Origin: Sphingobium sp. WTD-1
Lineage (GTDB): Bacteria; Pseudomonadota; Alphaproteobacteria; Sphingomonadales; Sphingomonadaceae
NCBI RefSeq assembly: GCF_030128825.1
Contig: NZ_CP119127.1
Location: 292,001-356,000, forward strand
Direction: 5' to 3'
DNA length: 64,000 bases
In this document: positions 40,846-47,851 of the stretch, piece by piece
Layout of the letters: every line of letters begins with the position of its first letter
Position numbering within the stretch: position 1 is the first letter of the stretch
Program-made: the position numbers and the translations under genes
Notes under the pieces: generated by a model
Databases searched by the model: none
What the model saw: only the letters and a program-made list of their open reading frames with translations
Told to the model about the DNA's origin: nothing

Positions 40846-42326
40846 TGGAGCGGAAAGCGATTGTCATTGGCGCGGGCTTTGGCGGCCTGGCGCTGGCCAT
40901 CCGTCTGCAGTCGGCCGGGGTGGCAACCACCCTGATCGAGGCGCGCGACCGCCCCGGTGGCCGCGCCTATATGTGGGAGAAGGACGGCTTCACCTTCGAC
41001 GCGGGGCCGACGGTCATTACCGACCCCGCCTGCCTGGCCGAATTGTGGCGCCTGTCGGGGAACGACATGGCGCAGGATGTCAGCCTGGTGCCGGTGTCGC
41101 CCTTCTACCGGCTCAACTGGCGCGACGGCACCAATTTCGACTATTCCAACGACGAGGTGGCGCTGCGCGCACAGATCGCCAAGCTCAATCCGGAAGATGT
41201 CGCGGGCTATGAACGGTTCCTCGACTATGCCGACGGCGTTTATGAGGAGGGCTATCGCAAGCTCGGCTCGGTCGCCTTTCTCGACTTCGCGTCGATGGTG
41301 CGGGCGGGGCCGAGCCTTGCCAAATATCAGGCCTGGCGATCGGTCTATTCGATCGTGTCGAGCCATGTGAAGGACGAGAAGCTGCGCCAGGCCTTGTCCT
41401 TCCACAGCCTGCTGGTCGGCGGCAATCCGATGACCACCAGCGGCATCTATGCCCTGATCCACAAGCTGGAGAAGGATGGCGGGGTATGGTTCGCCAAGGG
41501 CGGGACCAACCGAGTGGTGCAGGGCATGGCGACCCATTTCGAGCGGCTGGGGGGCGTGCTGCGGCTGGGCGACGCGGTGGTCGAGATCGAGACCCATGGC
41601 GATCGGGCGGTGGCGGTGCGCACCACGTCCGGCTGGCGCGGGGAGGCGGACGCGATCGCCAGCAATGGCGACCTGATGCACAGCTATCGCGACCTTCTGG
41701 GCCATCATCCGCGCGGCCAGAAGCAGGCGGAAAAGCTGCAGCACAAGAAATGGTCGCCCAGCCTGTTCGTGCTGCATTTCGGCATCAAGGGCAGCTGGCC
41801 GGGCATTCCCCACCATATGATCCTGTTCGGCCCGCGCTATGAGGGGCTGCTGACCGATATCTACAGCCATGGCGTGCTGCCGGCGGATTTCTCGCTCTAT
41901 CTGCATCACCCGACCGTGACCGATCCGTCGATGGCGCCGGAAGGCTATTCGACCTTCTATGCGCTGGCGCCGGTGCCGCACATGGGCAAGCTGCCGATCG
42001 ACTGGGATCGATTCGGCCACGCCTATGCCGAGCGCATTCTGGACGAGATCCAGCATCGGCTGATCCCCGACATCCGGTCGCGCATCGTAACCCAGTTCCA
42101 TTATGCGCCGAGTGACTTTGGCCGCGACCTCAACGCCCATCTGGGCAGCGGTTTCAGCCTGGAACCGCTGCTGACCCAGAGCGCCTGGTTCCGCGCCCAT
42201 AATCGCGACGATGTCATTCCCAACCTTTATCTGGTAGGGGCCGGCACCCATCCCGGCGCGGGCATCCCCGGCGTGGTGGGCAGCGCCAAGGCGACCGCGG
42301 CGCTGATGCTGCAGGACATGGCTTGA
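40845..42326 (+). CDS. crtI: Phytoene desaturase CrtI
   Basis: This 493-aa FAD enzyme makes lycopene from phytoene. It has the N-terminal dinucleotide site (VIGAGFGGLALAIRLQSAG), the GGRAYMWEKDGFTFDAGPTV motif and the C-terminal CrtI signature (LVGAGTHPGAGIPGVVGSAK). It starts at the ATG overlapping the crtY stop. The length fits bacterial four-step desaturases. Confidence 0.96.
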   Translation: MERKAIVIGAGFGGLALAIRLQSAGVATTLIEARDRPGGRAYMWEKDGFTFDAGPTVITDPACLAELWRLSGNDMAQDVSLVPVSPFYRLNWRDGTNFDYSNDEVALRAQIAKLNPEDVAGYERFLDYADGVYEEGYRKLGSVAFLDFASMVRAGPSLAKYQAWRSVYSIVSSHVKDEKLRQALSFHSLLVGGNPMTTSGIYALIHKLEKDGGVWFAKGGTNRVVQGMATHFERLGGVLRLGDAVVEIETHGDRAVAVRTTSGWRGEADAIASNGDLMHSYRDLLGHHPRGQKQAEKLQHKKWSPSLFVLHFGIKGSWPGIPHHMILFGPRYEGLLTDIYSHGVLPADFSLYLHHPTVTDPSMAPEGYSTFYALAPVPHMGKLPIDWDRFGHAYAERILDEIQHRLIPDIRSRIVTQFHYAPSDFGRDLNAHLGSGFSLEPLLTQSAWFRAHNRDDVIPNLYLVGAGTHPGAGIPGVVGSAKATAALMLQDMA

Positions 42327-42354
42327 GGAGCGCGCGGCGCTTCGGGACTGGAAG

Positions 42355-42939
42355 ATGATGAAAAGACTGGCTGTTTATTGTGGTTCGGCGACGCCGGCCG
42401 ACCTCACCTATATTGACGCGGCGCGCCATGTTGGCCGCACCCTGGCACAGCGCGGCATCGGCGTCGTCTATGGCGGCGGCCGGCTGGGCCTGATGGGCGC
42501 GGTGGCGGACGCGGCGCTGGAGGCAGGCGGCGAGGTGATCGGCGTGATCCCCGAGGCGCTGGTCGGCGCCGAAGTCGCGCATCGCGGCTGCACCGAATTG
42601 CACGTGGTGGAGACCATGCATCAGCGCAAGCAGCTCTTCACCGACCTGTCGGACGGCTTCGTCACCATTCCGGGCGGCGTCGGCACGATGGACGAGCTGT
42701 GGGAAGCGATCAGCTGGGCGCAGCTGGGCTATCACAACAAGCCGGTCGGCCTGCTCAATGTCGCGGGATTCTATGACCAGTTGATCGGCTTCAACCGGCA
42801 GATGGTGGAAGCCGGTTTCATCCGGCCGCAGCATGCCGGCATCATGATCCATGATGACAGCATCGAAGGGCTGCTGGACCAGATGGCGGCGTATCAGCCG
42901 CATGAGACGATTTTCGCGATGAAGGCCGCACGGCTCTGA
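42355..42939 (+). CDS. LOG family protein (TIGR00730)
   Basis: This 194-aa protein is a LOG-type nucleotide 5'-monophosphate phosphoribohydrolase, with the PGGVGTMDELWEAISWAQLG signature and a VYGGGRLGLMGAVADAAL P-loop-like block. Members of the family release cytokinin-type bases or act on purine nucleotides. It lies between crtI and crtB in the same direction, 28 bp after crtI. There is no known carotenoid role for it. Confidence 0.9.
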   Translation: MMKRLAVYCGSATPADLTYIDAARHVGRTLAQRGIGVVYGGGRLGLMGAVADAALEAGGEVIGVIPEALVGAEVAHRGCTELHVVETMHQRKQLFTDLSDGFVTIPGGVGTMDELWEAISWAQLGYHNKPVGLLNVAGFYDQLIGFNRQMVEAGFIRPQHAGIMIHDDSIEGLLDQMAAYQPHETIFAMKAARL

Positions 42940-42942
42940 TCT

Positions 42943-42999
42943 GAAACCATGGTCGGGTGACATTGCCCGCCGGACAGGGCATGTCCCGACCATGGTTTC
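42943..42999 (+). promoter_or_regulatory. Long hairpin covering the crtB start codon
   Basis: A perfect 15-base inverted repeat, GAAACCATGGTCGGG (42943-42957) and CCCGACCATGGTTTC (42985-42999), surrounds a 27-base loop that contains a smaller GCCC/GGGC stem. The crtB ATG (42992) is inside the right arm, so folding would hide the start codon. It could be a terminator of the LOG gene, or a translation switch. There is no U-tract. Confidence 0.65.
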
Positions 43000-43945
43000 A
43001 TACAGTCTCGATCGCCCCGCCCTGGTCGCCCATGCCCGCGACAGCATCGCGCGGGGCTCGAAGAGCTTTGCCATGGCGTCGAAACTGTTCGACCGGGTGA
43101 CGCGCGAGCGGGCCTGGCTGCTCTATGCCTGGTGCCGCAAATGCGACGATATCGCCGACGGGCAGGACCATGGCGGGACGATGCGGGGCGTGGCCGACGG
43201 ACAGGCGCGGCTGTCGACGCTGCGGGTGCTGACCGATGCGGCGCTGCGCGGCGAGCCGACCGGCGACCCGGCCTTTGACGGCTTTGGCGTCGTCATGCGC
43301 GAATGCGCGATCCCGCACCGCTATGCCCATGACCTGCTGGAAGGCTTTGCGCTGGACGCGCGTGACTGGCGGCCGCGCAGCGAGGCCGACATGCTGCGCT
43401 ATTGCTATCATGTCGCGGGTGCGGTGGGCTGCATGATAGCGGTGCTGATGGGCGTCGCCCCGGAGGATGAGGCGACGCTGGACCGGGCCTGCGACCTGGG
43501 CATCGCCTTCCAGCTTGCCAATATCGCCCGCGACATCAGCGAGGATGAACTGGCCGATCGCTGTTACCTGCCGGTCGAATGGCTGGTGGAAATGGACATG
43601 CCGCCCGGCGAGCATATGAAGCCTTGGTTGCGGCCGCAGCTGGCGATATTGGGCCAGCGGCTGGCCGACATGGCGGCCGCCTATGAGGATAGTGCGCGAC
43701 ACGGCACCGGCGCGCTGCCGGCGCGGGCAGCCTGGGCGGTGCTGGCGGCGGCGGGCATCTATGGCGACATTGCGCGCGAAGTGGCGCGGCGGGGCGAGCA
43801 TGCCTGGGACCATCGCGTGGTGACGCCGGGGCGCGAGAAGCTGGGCTGGGTGATCCGCGCGGGGCGGCAGGTGCCGGGACGGGCGCGGCGCTGGCCGGCA
43901 AGGGCGGCGCGGCCTGTGGGATTGTGGACGCGGCCGGCTGTTTGA
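42992..43945 (+). CDS. crtB: Phytoene synthase CrtB
   Basis: This 317-aa enzyme joins two geranylgeranyl diphosphates to phytoene. Both Asp-rich sites are present (CRKCDDIADG near residue 50; NIARDISEDELADR near residue 180), as is ARGSKSFAMASKLF near the start. ATG at 42992 is supported by family alignment but has no ribosome site and lies in a hairpin arm. It completes the crtY-crtI-crtB set; crtE is not in the window. Confidence 0.95.
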   Translation: MVSYSLDRPALVAHARDSIARGSKSFAMASKLFDRVTRERAWLLYAWCRKCDDIADGQDHGGTMRGVADGQARLSTLRVLTDAALRGEPTGDPAFDGFGVVMRECAIPHRYAHDLLEGFALDARDWRPRSEADMLRYCYHVAGAVGCMIAVLMGVAPEDEATLDRACDLGIAFQLANIARDISEDELADRCYLPVEWLVEMDMPPGEHMKPWLRPQLAILGQRLADMAAAYEDSARHGTGALPARAAWAVLAAAGIYGDIAREVARRGEHAWDHRVVTPGREKLGWVIRAGRQVPGRARRWPARAARPVGLWTRPAV

Positions 43946-44094
43946 CTTGGGCGGGTTGGAGACAGTCCGCCTTTGGGGAGACGACCGGCGATAGCTGACA
44001 CTGCGCGGTGAAAAATCATCCGGCAATAGCCGCGCCGTTGCGGACGTTCCCAGCTGAGGGTTATGCCGTTGCCTTGGAAGCAGAGGTAGAAGGC

Positions 44095-44538
44095 ATGACT
44101 GGGGTAATCACTGATGCGTGCATCAAATGTAAGCACATGGATTGCGTCGAAGTTTGTCCAGTCGATGCGTTCTACGAGGGCGAGAACATGCTCGTCATCA
44201 ATCCTCTCGAATGTGTTGATTGCGGATGTTGCATCGAGGCATGTCCGGTTGACGCAATCGTTTTTGACACTGAACCTCGTGCCGAACCATGGATTCAACT
44301 AAACGCAAAGTATTCGACCTTGTGGCCGAATGTGACCTTCGACGGTGGGCAAACTCCTGCAGATGCCGATCAATTTCGCGCGGTTTCCGGGAAATTCGAA
44401 CGCTACTTTTCGCCCCGTCCAGGCGAAGGCAATGTCGGTTCACCAACGAGGCCAGCCCGGGCCAGTACGTGCAATCGATGCCACGGTGAAACCGCTTTAG
44501 GGAAAATGATGAGGATCATCCGGCGCTTTTGGAGATAG
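44095..44538 (+). CDS. fdxA: Seven-iron-type ferredoxin FdxA, C-terminally extended
   Basis: This 147-aa protein matches FdxA over residues 1-112: [20 protein letters not shown] for the 3Fe-4S site and [17 protein letters not shown] for the 4Fe-4S site, ending in the usual FSPRPGEG. A further 35 residues follow, ending [10 protein letters not shown] and including CNRCH, not normal for the family (about 107-112 aa). I chose ATG at 44095 with GAGG eight bases upstream. The gene is lower in G+C than its neighbours and may be acquired; the tail may be readthrough into former non-coding DNA. Confidence 0.85.
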   Translation: MTGVITDACIKCKHMDCVEVCPVDAFYEGENMLVINPLECVDCGCCIEACPVDAIVFDTEPRAEPWIQLNAKYSTLWPNVTFDGGQTPADADQFRAVSGKFERYFSPRPGEGNVGSPTRPARASTCNRCHGETALGKMMRIIRRFWR

Positions 44539-45372
44539 CGCAGCATGGTTTCACAATGACCGCTTCCCGCCAGGATTTCGTCATTCAGCGTCAAACGGGC
44601 CATCCGAATGAGTGGCCGGTTTCAAGGACGAGGATAATCTAGCGGAATGACCGCTTCGGTCGTCAGTTGCCATCCCCGCGTCCATCATGCCGGGCTTGAC
44701 CCGGCATCCCGCTTTCCTACTCGGCCATTCTCTGATCTACACTTGGCGATGGCAGCCCGCTCCTCTTTCCAGCCCTTGTGGCCAAGCCGCTGTCGCCTGG
44801 CCGGCGCGCAAGTGTCGCTTTCCTGTCGCCTCCTTGTCGTCTCCCTGTTGCGTTGAAGGCGCGTCATCATGACCCGGTTGCCGCGCGCCTGTCGCTTCAC
44901 TGTAAGGGGACACAAGGGTTTGGAGTGATCCCAATGGGCCGATGAGGCGGGATTATCCGCGACTATCCGGGATTGCGTGGGACAGAAGGCCCGTGTTTCG
45001 GGGCTTTTCGCGGGGTGCTCAAAAATTTGGGCGTTCGGCAAGGCGGTCCGACCTGTGTCTAGAGTGGTGGGCCAAATTTACAGTGCTGGGACCAGAGTAT
45101 TTGGAGTGAGCCGTCCGTGGAAGGCCGTAAGAGGTTTTGCCGCGTCGTGCCTTCAAAGCCCTTCAAATGGGCGTTTCAGACCTTTGAGAGGCCTTTTACG
45201 GGGTTCCGAGCAACCGCTTCCGGGCCGTATCGATGAAAATTAAGTGGGACCCGGCTGGTCCCAGTTCCGATTGAGCGTCCCACTTTCGCAGAAGTCAGGC
45301 GGATCGGGGCTTTTCCGGTGGCAATGCCGGAATTTGGTCGCGCTTTGCTGTCCGCGAACTGGGCCGATTTTT
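44539..45372. other. Non-coding, repeat-bearing junction left of the Mu-type locus
   Basis: No convincing gene is present in these 834 bp. The stretch holds AATGACCGCTTC twice (near 44559 and 44646), a REP-like palindrome (44687-44707), a run of degenerate TGTCGC units (about 44785-44895), TTTGGAGTGA twice (near 44919 and 45098) and at least five TGGGAC motifs in both orientations (44975-45285), one pair forming TGGGACC-N5-GGTCCCA. It looks like an element boundary with recombinase- or transposase-binding repeats, but no defined end can be marked. Confidence 0.55.
44687..44707. repeat. REP-like palindrome
   Basis: ATGCCGGG-CTTGA-CCCGGCAT is a palindromic sequence of a kind dispersed in many alphaproteobacterial genomes, often mistranslated as HAGLDPASR. 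Only one copy is seen in this window. Confidence 0.6.
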
Positions 45373-45492
45373 TCAGAGGTGCGCGAGGAGCCAGCGGGCG
45401 GGTCGATCGAGGATCGACCAGAGGACCAGGATGGCGATGGCGGCGACCTCGACCAGGATTAGATAGCGCTTCCAGGTCGGGTCGCCGTCCAT
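45373..45492 (-). CDS. 39-aa single-pass membrane protein
   Basis: The frame from ATG 45492 to 45373 encodes a short charged N-terminus, one hydrophobic helix (YLILVEVAAIAILVLWSIL) and a basic end. AAGGAA in the last codons of the upstream gene gives a ribosome site at proper spacing. It is the last gene of the SOS-box operon. A holin-like, toxin or regulatory role is possible; none can be shown. Confidence 0.55.
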   Translation of the reverse strand: MDGDPTWKRYLILVEVAAIAILVLWSILDRPARWLLAHL

Positions 45493-45495
45493 CCT

Positions 45496-45810
45496 CTATT
45501 CCTTCAGCAGCAGCGCAGGATCAGGCAGCGATGTTATAATGTCGGACGGCTGGACGCCATAGGCGGTTGCCAGGGCCTCGACCTCCGCCTGCAGGACGGG
45601 CGCGTCCTGGTCGAGCTGGCGCAGCCGGCCCGGCGCCAGTCCGGTCTGTTTAACCAGGCGCGCATCGCTGAAGCCGTACTGGAACTGCCAGGCGAGAAAC
45701 CATCGCGATCCCGTGCGGATGGCATGGGCGACCGGGTGGGTCTCGTCATAGGGCCGATAGAATTGGCTCTTGTCGATCGGGCGCTCGCCCTTGCGTCGGC
45801 GGCTGGGCAT
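45496..45810 (-). CDS. Putative small DNA-binding protein
   Basis: This 104-aa protein has a basic N-terminus (MPSRRRKGERPIDKSQF) and a C-terminal half with HTH-like helices (ARLVKQTGLAPGRLRQLDQ, then EVEALATAYGVQPSDI). It overlaps the preceding gene by one base. Placed in a LexA-box operon, it is a candidate activator or antirepressor of the tail genes. That role is inference. Confidence 0.55.
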   Translation of the reverse strand: MPSRRRKGERPIDKSQFYRPYDETHPVAHAIRTGSRWFLAWQFQYGFSDARLVKQTGLAPGRLRQLDQDAPVLQAEVEALATAYGVQPSDIITSLPDPALLLKE

Positions 45811-46136
45811 CAGCGCATTCTCCCTTCCCGGCGGGCGATGATGCGGTCGATCCTGGACAGCCCGGCATAGTCGTCGCCAACTTCTTCCTTGCGCACCGAT
45901 GGTTCGACGACTTCGCGTGGGACGGCCGGCACCAGTTCGTGGGTCGACCAGATTTCGGCCAGCGCATCCAAGAAGATGCGCCGTTCCGTCCCCGGCTTAG
46001 GAAGATGGTCGCCCCAGCTGCCAAAGCCAGCGTCGAGCGCGTCCGCCCTCGCCTGTTGTATGGTCGGCCGCCAGGGCGCCTTCTGCCTGCCCAAAGCGGC
46101 AAAGCAATAAGCCGGGTCGCGGCGCCGGACGTTCAT
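45810..46136 (-). CDS. Hypothetical protein of SOS-box operon
   Basis: This 108-aa protein is not recognised. It begins MNVRRRDPAYCFAALGRQ, has an Ala-rich middle (IQQARADALDAGFGSWG) and a basic C-terminus (IDRIIARREGRMR). It overlaps its upstream neighbour by four bases and its downstream neighbour by one base, so it is co-translated with them. Confidence 0.6.
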   Translation of the reverse strand: MNVRRRDPAYCFAALGRQKAPWRPTIQQARADALDAGFGSWGDHLPKPGTERRIFLDALAEIWSTHELVPAVPREVVEPSVRKEEVGDDYAGLSRIDRIIARREGRMR

Positions 46137-46375
46137 AGCGCCAGATAATCCAGCTCAGCTTCCTCCATCGCGTCATAGAGGTCGCCTTCCACTTGGATGC
46201 TGTTGAGCCGCTTCCAGGCATCCTTCACGTCGCCGTTGCGCGGGAATCCGCGATCAGATTTGGCATGCCTGGCGAGTTCGCCAATCGCTCCCCTGCGCTG
46301 TTCCTGCTGGATCAGCCATTGGCCAAAAGGCGGCTTCTTCTCCGTCGCAAATTGGGTCGGGTCTGCATGTTCCAT
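46133..46375 (-). CDS. YozE-like SAM-fold small protein
   Basis: This 80-aa protein has the pattern FGQWLIQQEQRRGAIGELA followed by DRGFP, which resembles the YozE/UPF0346 SAM-like helical family. ATG at 46375 has GGAGG six bases upstream. It is the first gene after the consensus alphaproteobacterial LexA box (46417-46431), so it should be induced by DNA damage together with the three genes downstream. The molecular role is unknown. Confidence 0.65.
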   Translation of the reverse strand: MEHADPTQFATEKKPPFGQWLIQQEQRRGAIGELARHAKSDRGFPRNGDVKDAWKRLNSIQVEGDLYDAMEEAELDYLAL

Positions 46376-46416
46376 GACATTCCTCCATTCATCGACTCGT
46401 GCCGATCAACGAATGA

Positions 46417-46431
46417 GAACATAAAGAGAAC
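46417..46431 (-). promoter_or_regulatory. LexA (SOS) box, alphaproteobacterial type
   Basis: On the minus strand the site is GTTCTCTTTATGTTC, an exact GTTC-N7-GTTC, the LexA site of Alphaproteobacteria. It is 42 bp upstream of the YozE-like gene. It marks the leftward operon 46375-45373 as SOS-regulated. Confidence 0.8.
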
Positions 46432-46442
46432 AAAAGTGCAAT

Positions 46443-46871
46443 TCAGTCGAGGCGGGTTGTGTCCCTGCATCGGACAGTGCCCAAGCTGATCGATCGAAAA
46501 TCGCCATTGGATGCCTGGACACGTGCGGCGTCAACGATCCGCACAGCCGCTTCGTTCTTGTCGAAGCCCCAATCCTTCAGGTCCATGCAGTAGGTCTCAG
46601 CCAAGCCGTACTCGCGGGAACCGTTGCTCCTGACGGCGACCTGCAGCATCACTGCATTTGCCGGGTCCAAGAGAAAATCGACCACCTTGGGATCGCGCTT
46701 CAGGGCAGCGCGAGCGCGTTCGATCGGCGACGGAGCACCTGCAATGTTCGCAGGAGGCTGGTAACCCGGCACGTCGCTGATTATCGCGCTGGAAACCGAA
46801 TTGTTGGCGGGTTGTGGTGCTTCGCCACATGCCGCGAGCGCAGCCGCAGTGATCAGCAACGCGTGGCGCAT
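46443..46871 (-). CDS. Putative lipoprotein next to repressor
   Basis: This 142-aa protein has a lipoprotein signal (RHALLITAAALAAC, Cys at about residue 15) and a soluble part with two further cysteines (AETYCMDLKDWGF and GTVRCRDTTRLD). I chose ATG at 46871, with AAGGA seven bases upstream. It starts two bases after the repressor stop and so is likely expressed while the tail genes are silent. It may be a surface or immunity factor, but no family is recognised. Confidence 0.6.
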   Translation of the reverse strand: MRHALLITAAALAACGEAPQPANNSVSSAIISDVPGYQPPANIAGAPSPIERARAALKRDPKVVDFLLDPANAVMLQVAVRSNGSREYGLAETYCMDLKDWGFDKNEAAVRIVDAARVQASNGDFRSISLGTVRCRDTTRLD

Positions 46872-46873
46872 CG

Positions 46874-47581
46874 TCAAATCCTTTGCAGATATCGGCCATA
46901 AATACGGCAGATCGGCACGAACTGATCATCACCGACTTCTTCCGGGAAGATGACATCGCCGCTTTCGCGCTCACGCCGGGCAACGGCAAACCGAGCCACT
47001 TTTAACGATTGGTCGCGGCGCCATATCACGATGTGGCCGTCCTGCAGCTCGCCCATCGTTATCTCGCGCACGAAGACCACGTCACCCTCGTAAAGGTCGC
47101 GGTCGCCGTTGCGGCTTTGATAATCCGACAACAGCTTGACGAGGTACAGGTCGAAAGCGGTCCCCAACGCCCTCATCAGCCAGTCCTTGCGGAAAGGCGT
47201 CCAGAATTCTGGCTCGCCCTTGCCGGTGTCAGTGATGTTCCTGAGATCGAAAAATGGGACCTGTTCCCAATCTGCTTCCTCGACTGCGACCAGATCCGCG
47301 CCAGTCTTTGGCCCAGCTCCCGAGATCAACCATCGTGCATTGACACGCAATGCATCGGACAGCGCGAACAATTTATCGGACCCGCAAAGGCGCTCGCCAT
47401 TCCAGTAGCCGGACATGGACTGCTTCTTCACGCCTGCAAAACGCCCGAGTTCTGCCATTCCGACGCCCACCTCACCTGCGCGTGCGCGCAGCCGCTCCCC
47501 AAATGCAGCAGGAGCTTGACGGTCCAATTCTTCGTCTTTATGGTCCAATTTGTTGGACCCAATGACCGAGGCTTTAGACAT
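46874..47581 (-). CDS. XRE repressor with degenerate S24-like C-terminus
   Basis: This 235-aa protein has an XRE helix-turn-helix (RLRARAGEVGVGMAELGRFA, then VKKQSMSGYW) followed by a C-terminal domain like that of phage repressors (DLYEGDVVFV, HIVIWRRD, FVPICRIYGRY). The GDSM-type serine motif and the lysine motif of active S24 proteins are not seen, so self-cleavage is doubtful. The ATG at 47581 lies opposite the Ner-like start. A TTG at 47527 would leave the GGTCCAA operators outside the coding region and cannot be excluded. Confidence 0.8.
   Translation of the reverse strand: MSKASVIGSNKLDHKDEELDRQAPAAFGERLRARAGEVGVGMAELGRFAGVKKQSMSGYWNGERLCGSDKLFALSDALRVNARWLISGAGPKTGADLVAVEEADWEQVPFFDLRNITDTGKGEPEFWTPFRKDWLMRALGTAFDLYLVKLLSDYQSRNGDRDLYEGDVVFVREITMGELQDGHIVIWRRDQSLKVARFAVARRERESGDVIFPEEVGDDQFVPICRIYGRYLQRI
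47521..47559. promoter_or_regulatory. GGTCCAA operator of the tail locus
   Basis: GGTCCAA-TTTG-TTGGACC (47542-47559) is an 18-bp perfect palindrome, and a further GGTCCAA half-site sits at 47521-47527, 21 bp away (two helical turns). Another TTGGACC lies at 47793. They fall at the divergent repressor/Ner junction and are the best candidates for the repressor binding sites. Confidence 0.7.
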
Positions 47582-47849
47582 GCTCGTTCAATCTCCCCAG
47601 CGGGAGGATATCAAGGCCGCTTTACGGAAGCGGCACGGAAGCGTTCGAAAGTTCGCGGCCAAGAAAGGCGTCAAATACCAGGCAGTCGTCGACTGGCTTC
47701 GTGGCCGGCCTAACGGGCGTGTCGCGAAACTGGTTCGGGCAGAGATTGCCCGCGCCAAGCGCGATGGGATGTTGGTCGACGAGTCCATAATGTTGGACCA
47801 TAATTCCACAAACGCGGAAACGCACCGTCTAATTTCGGAGGCCAATTAA
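47580..47849 (+). CDS. Ner-like small DNA-binding protein
   Basis: This 89-aa protein resembles Ner/Nlp-type phage regulators: REDIKAALRKRHGSVRKFAA followed by GVKYQAVVDWLRGRP, an HTH like that of Mu Ner. ATG at 47580 has GAGG eight bases upstream; earlier starts (47550, 47562) lie within the operator. It is the first rightward gene and should damp the early promoter. Confidence 0.7.
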   Translation: MLVQSPQREDIKAALRKRHGSVRKFAAKKGVKYQAVVDWLRGRPNGRVAKLVRAEIARAKRDGMLVDESIMLDHNSTNAETHRLISEAN

Positions 47850-47851
47850 AC

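Noticed and set aside
40740..42251. 503-codon leftward frame over crtI
   Set aside because: Antisense shadow of crtI; no start signal or family.
44460..44500. CNRCH in the ferredoxin tail as a haem c site
   Set aside because: There is no signal peptide and the segment lies in an extension beyond the normal family end; most likely chance.
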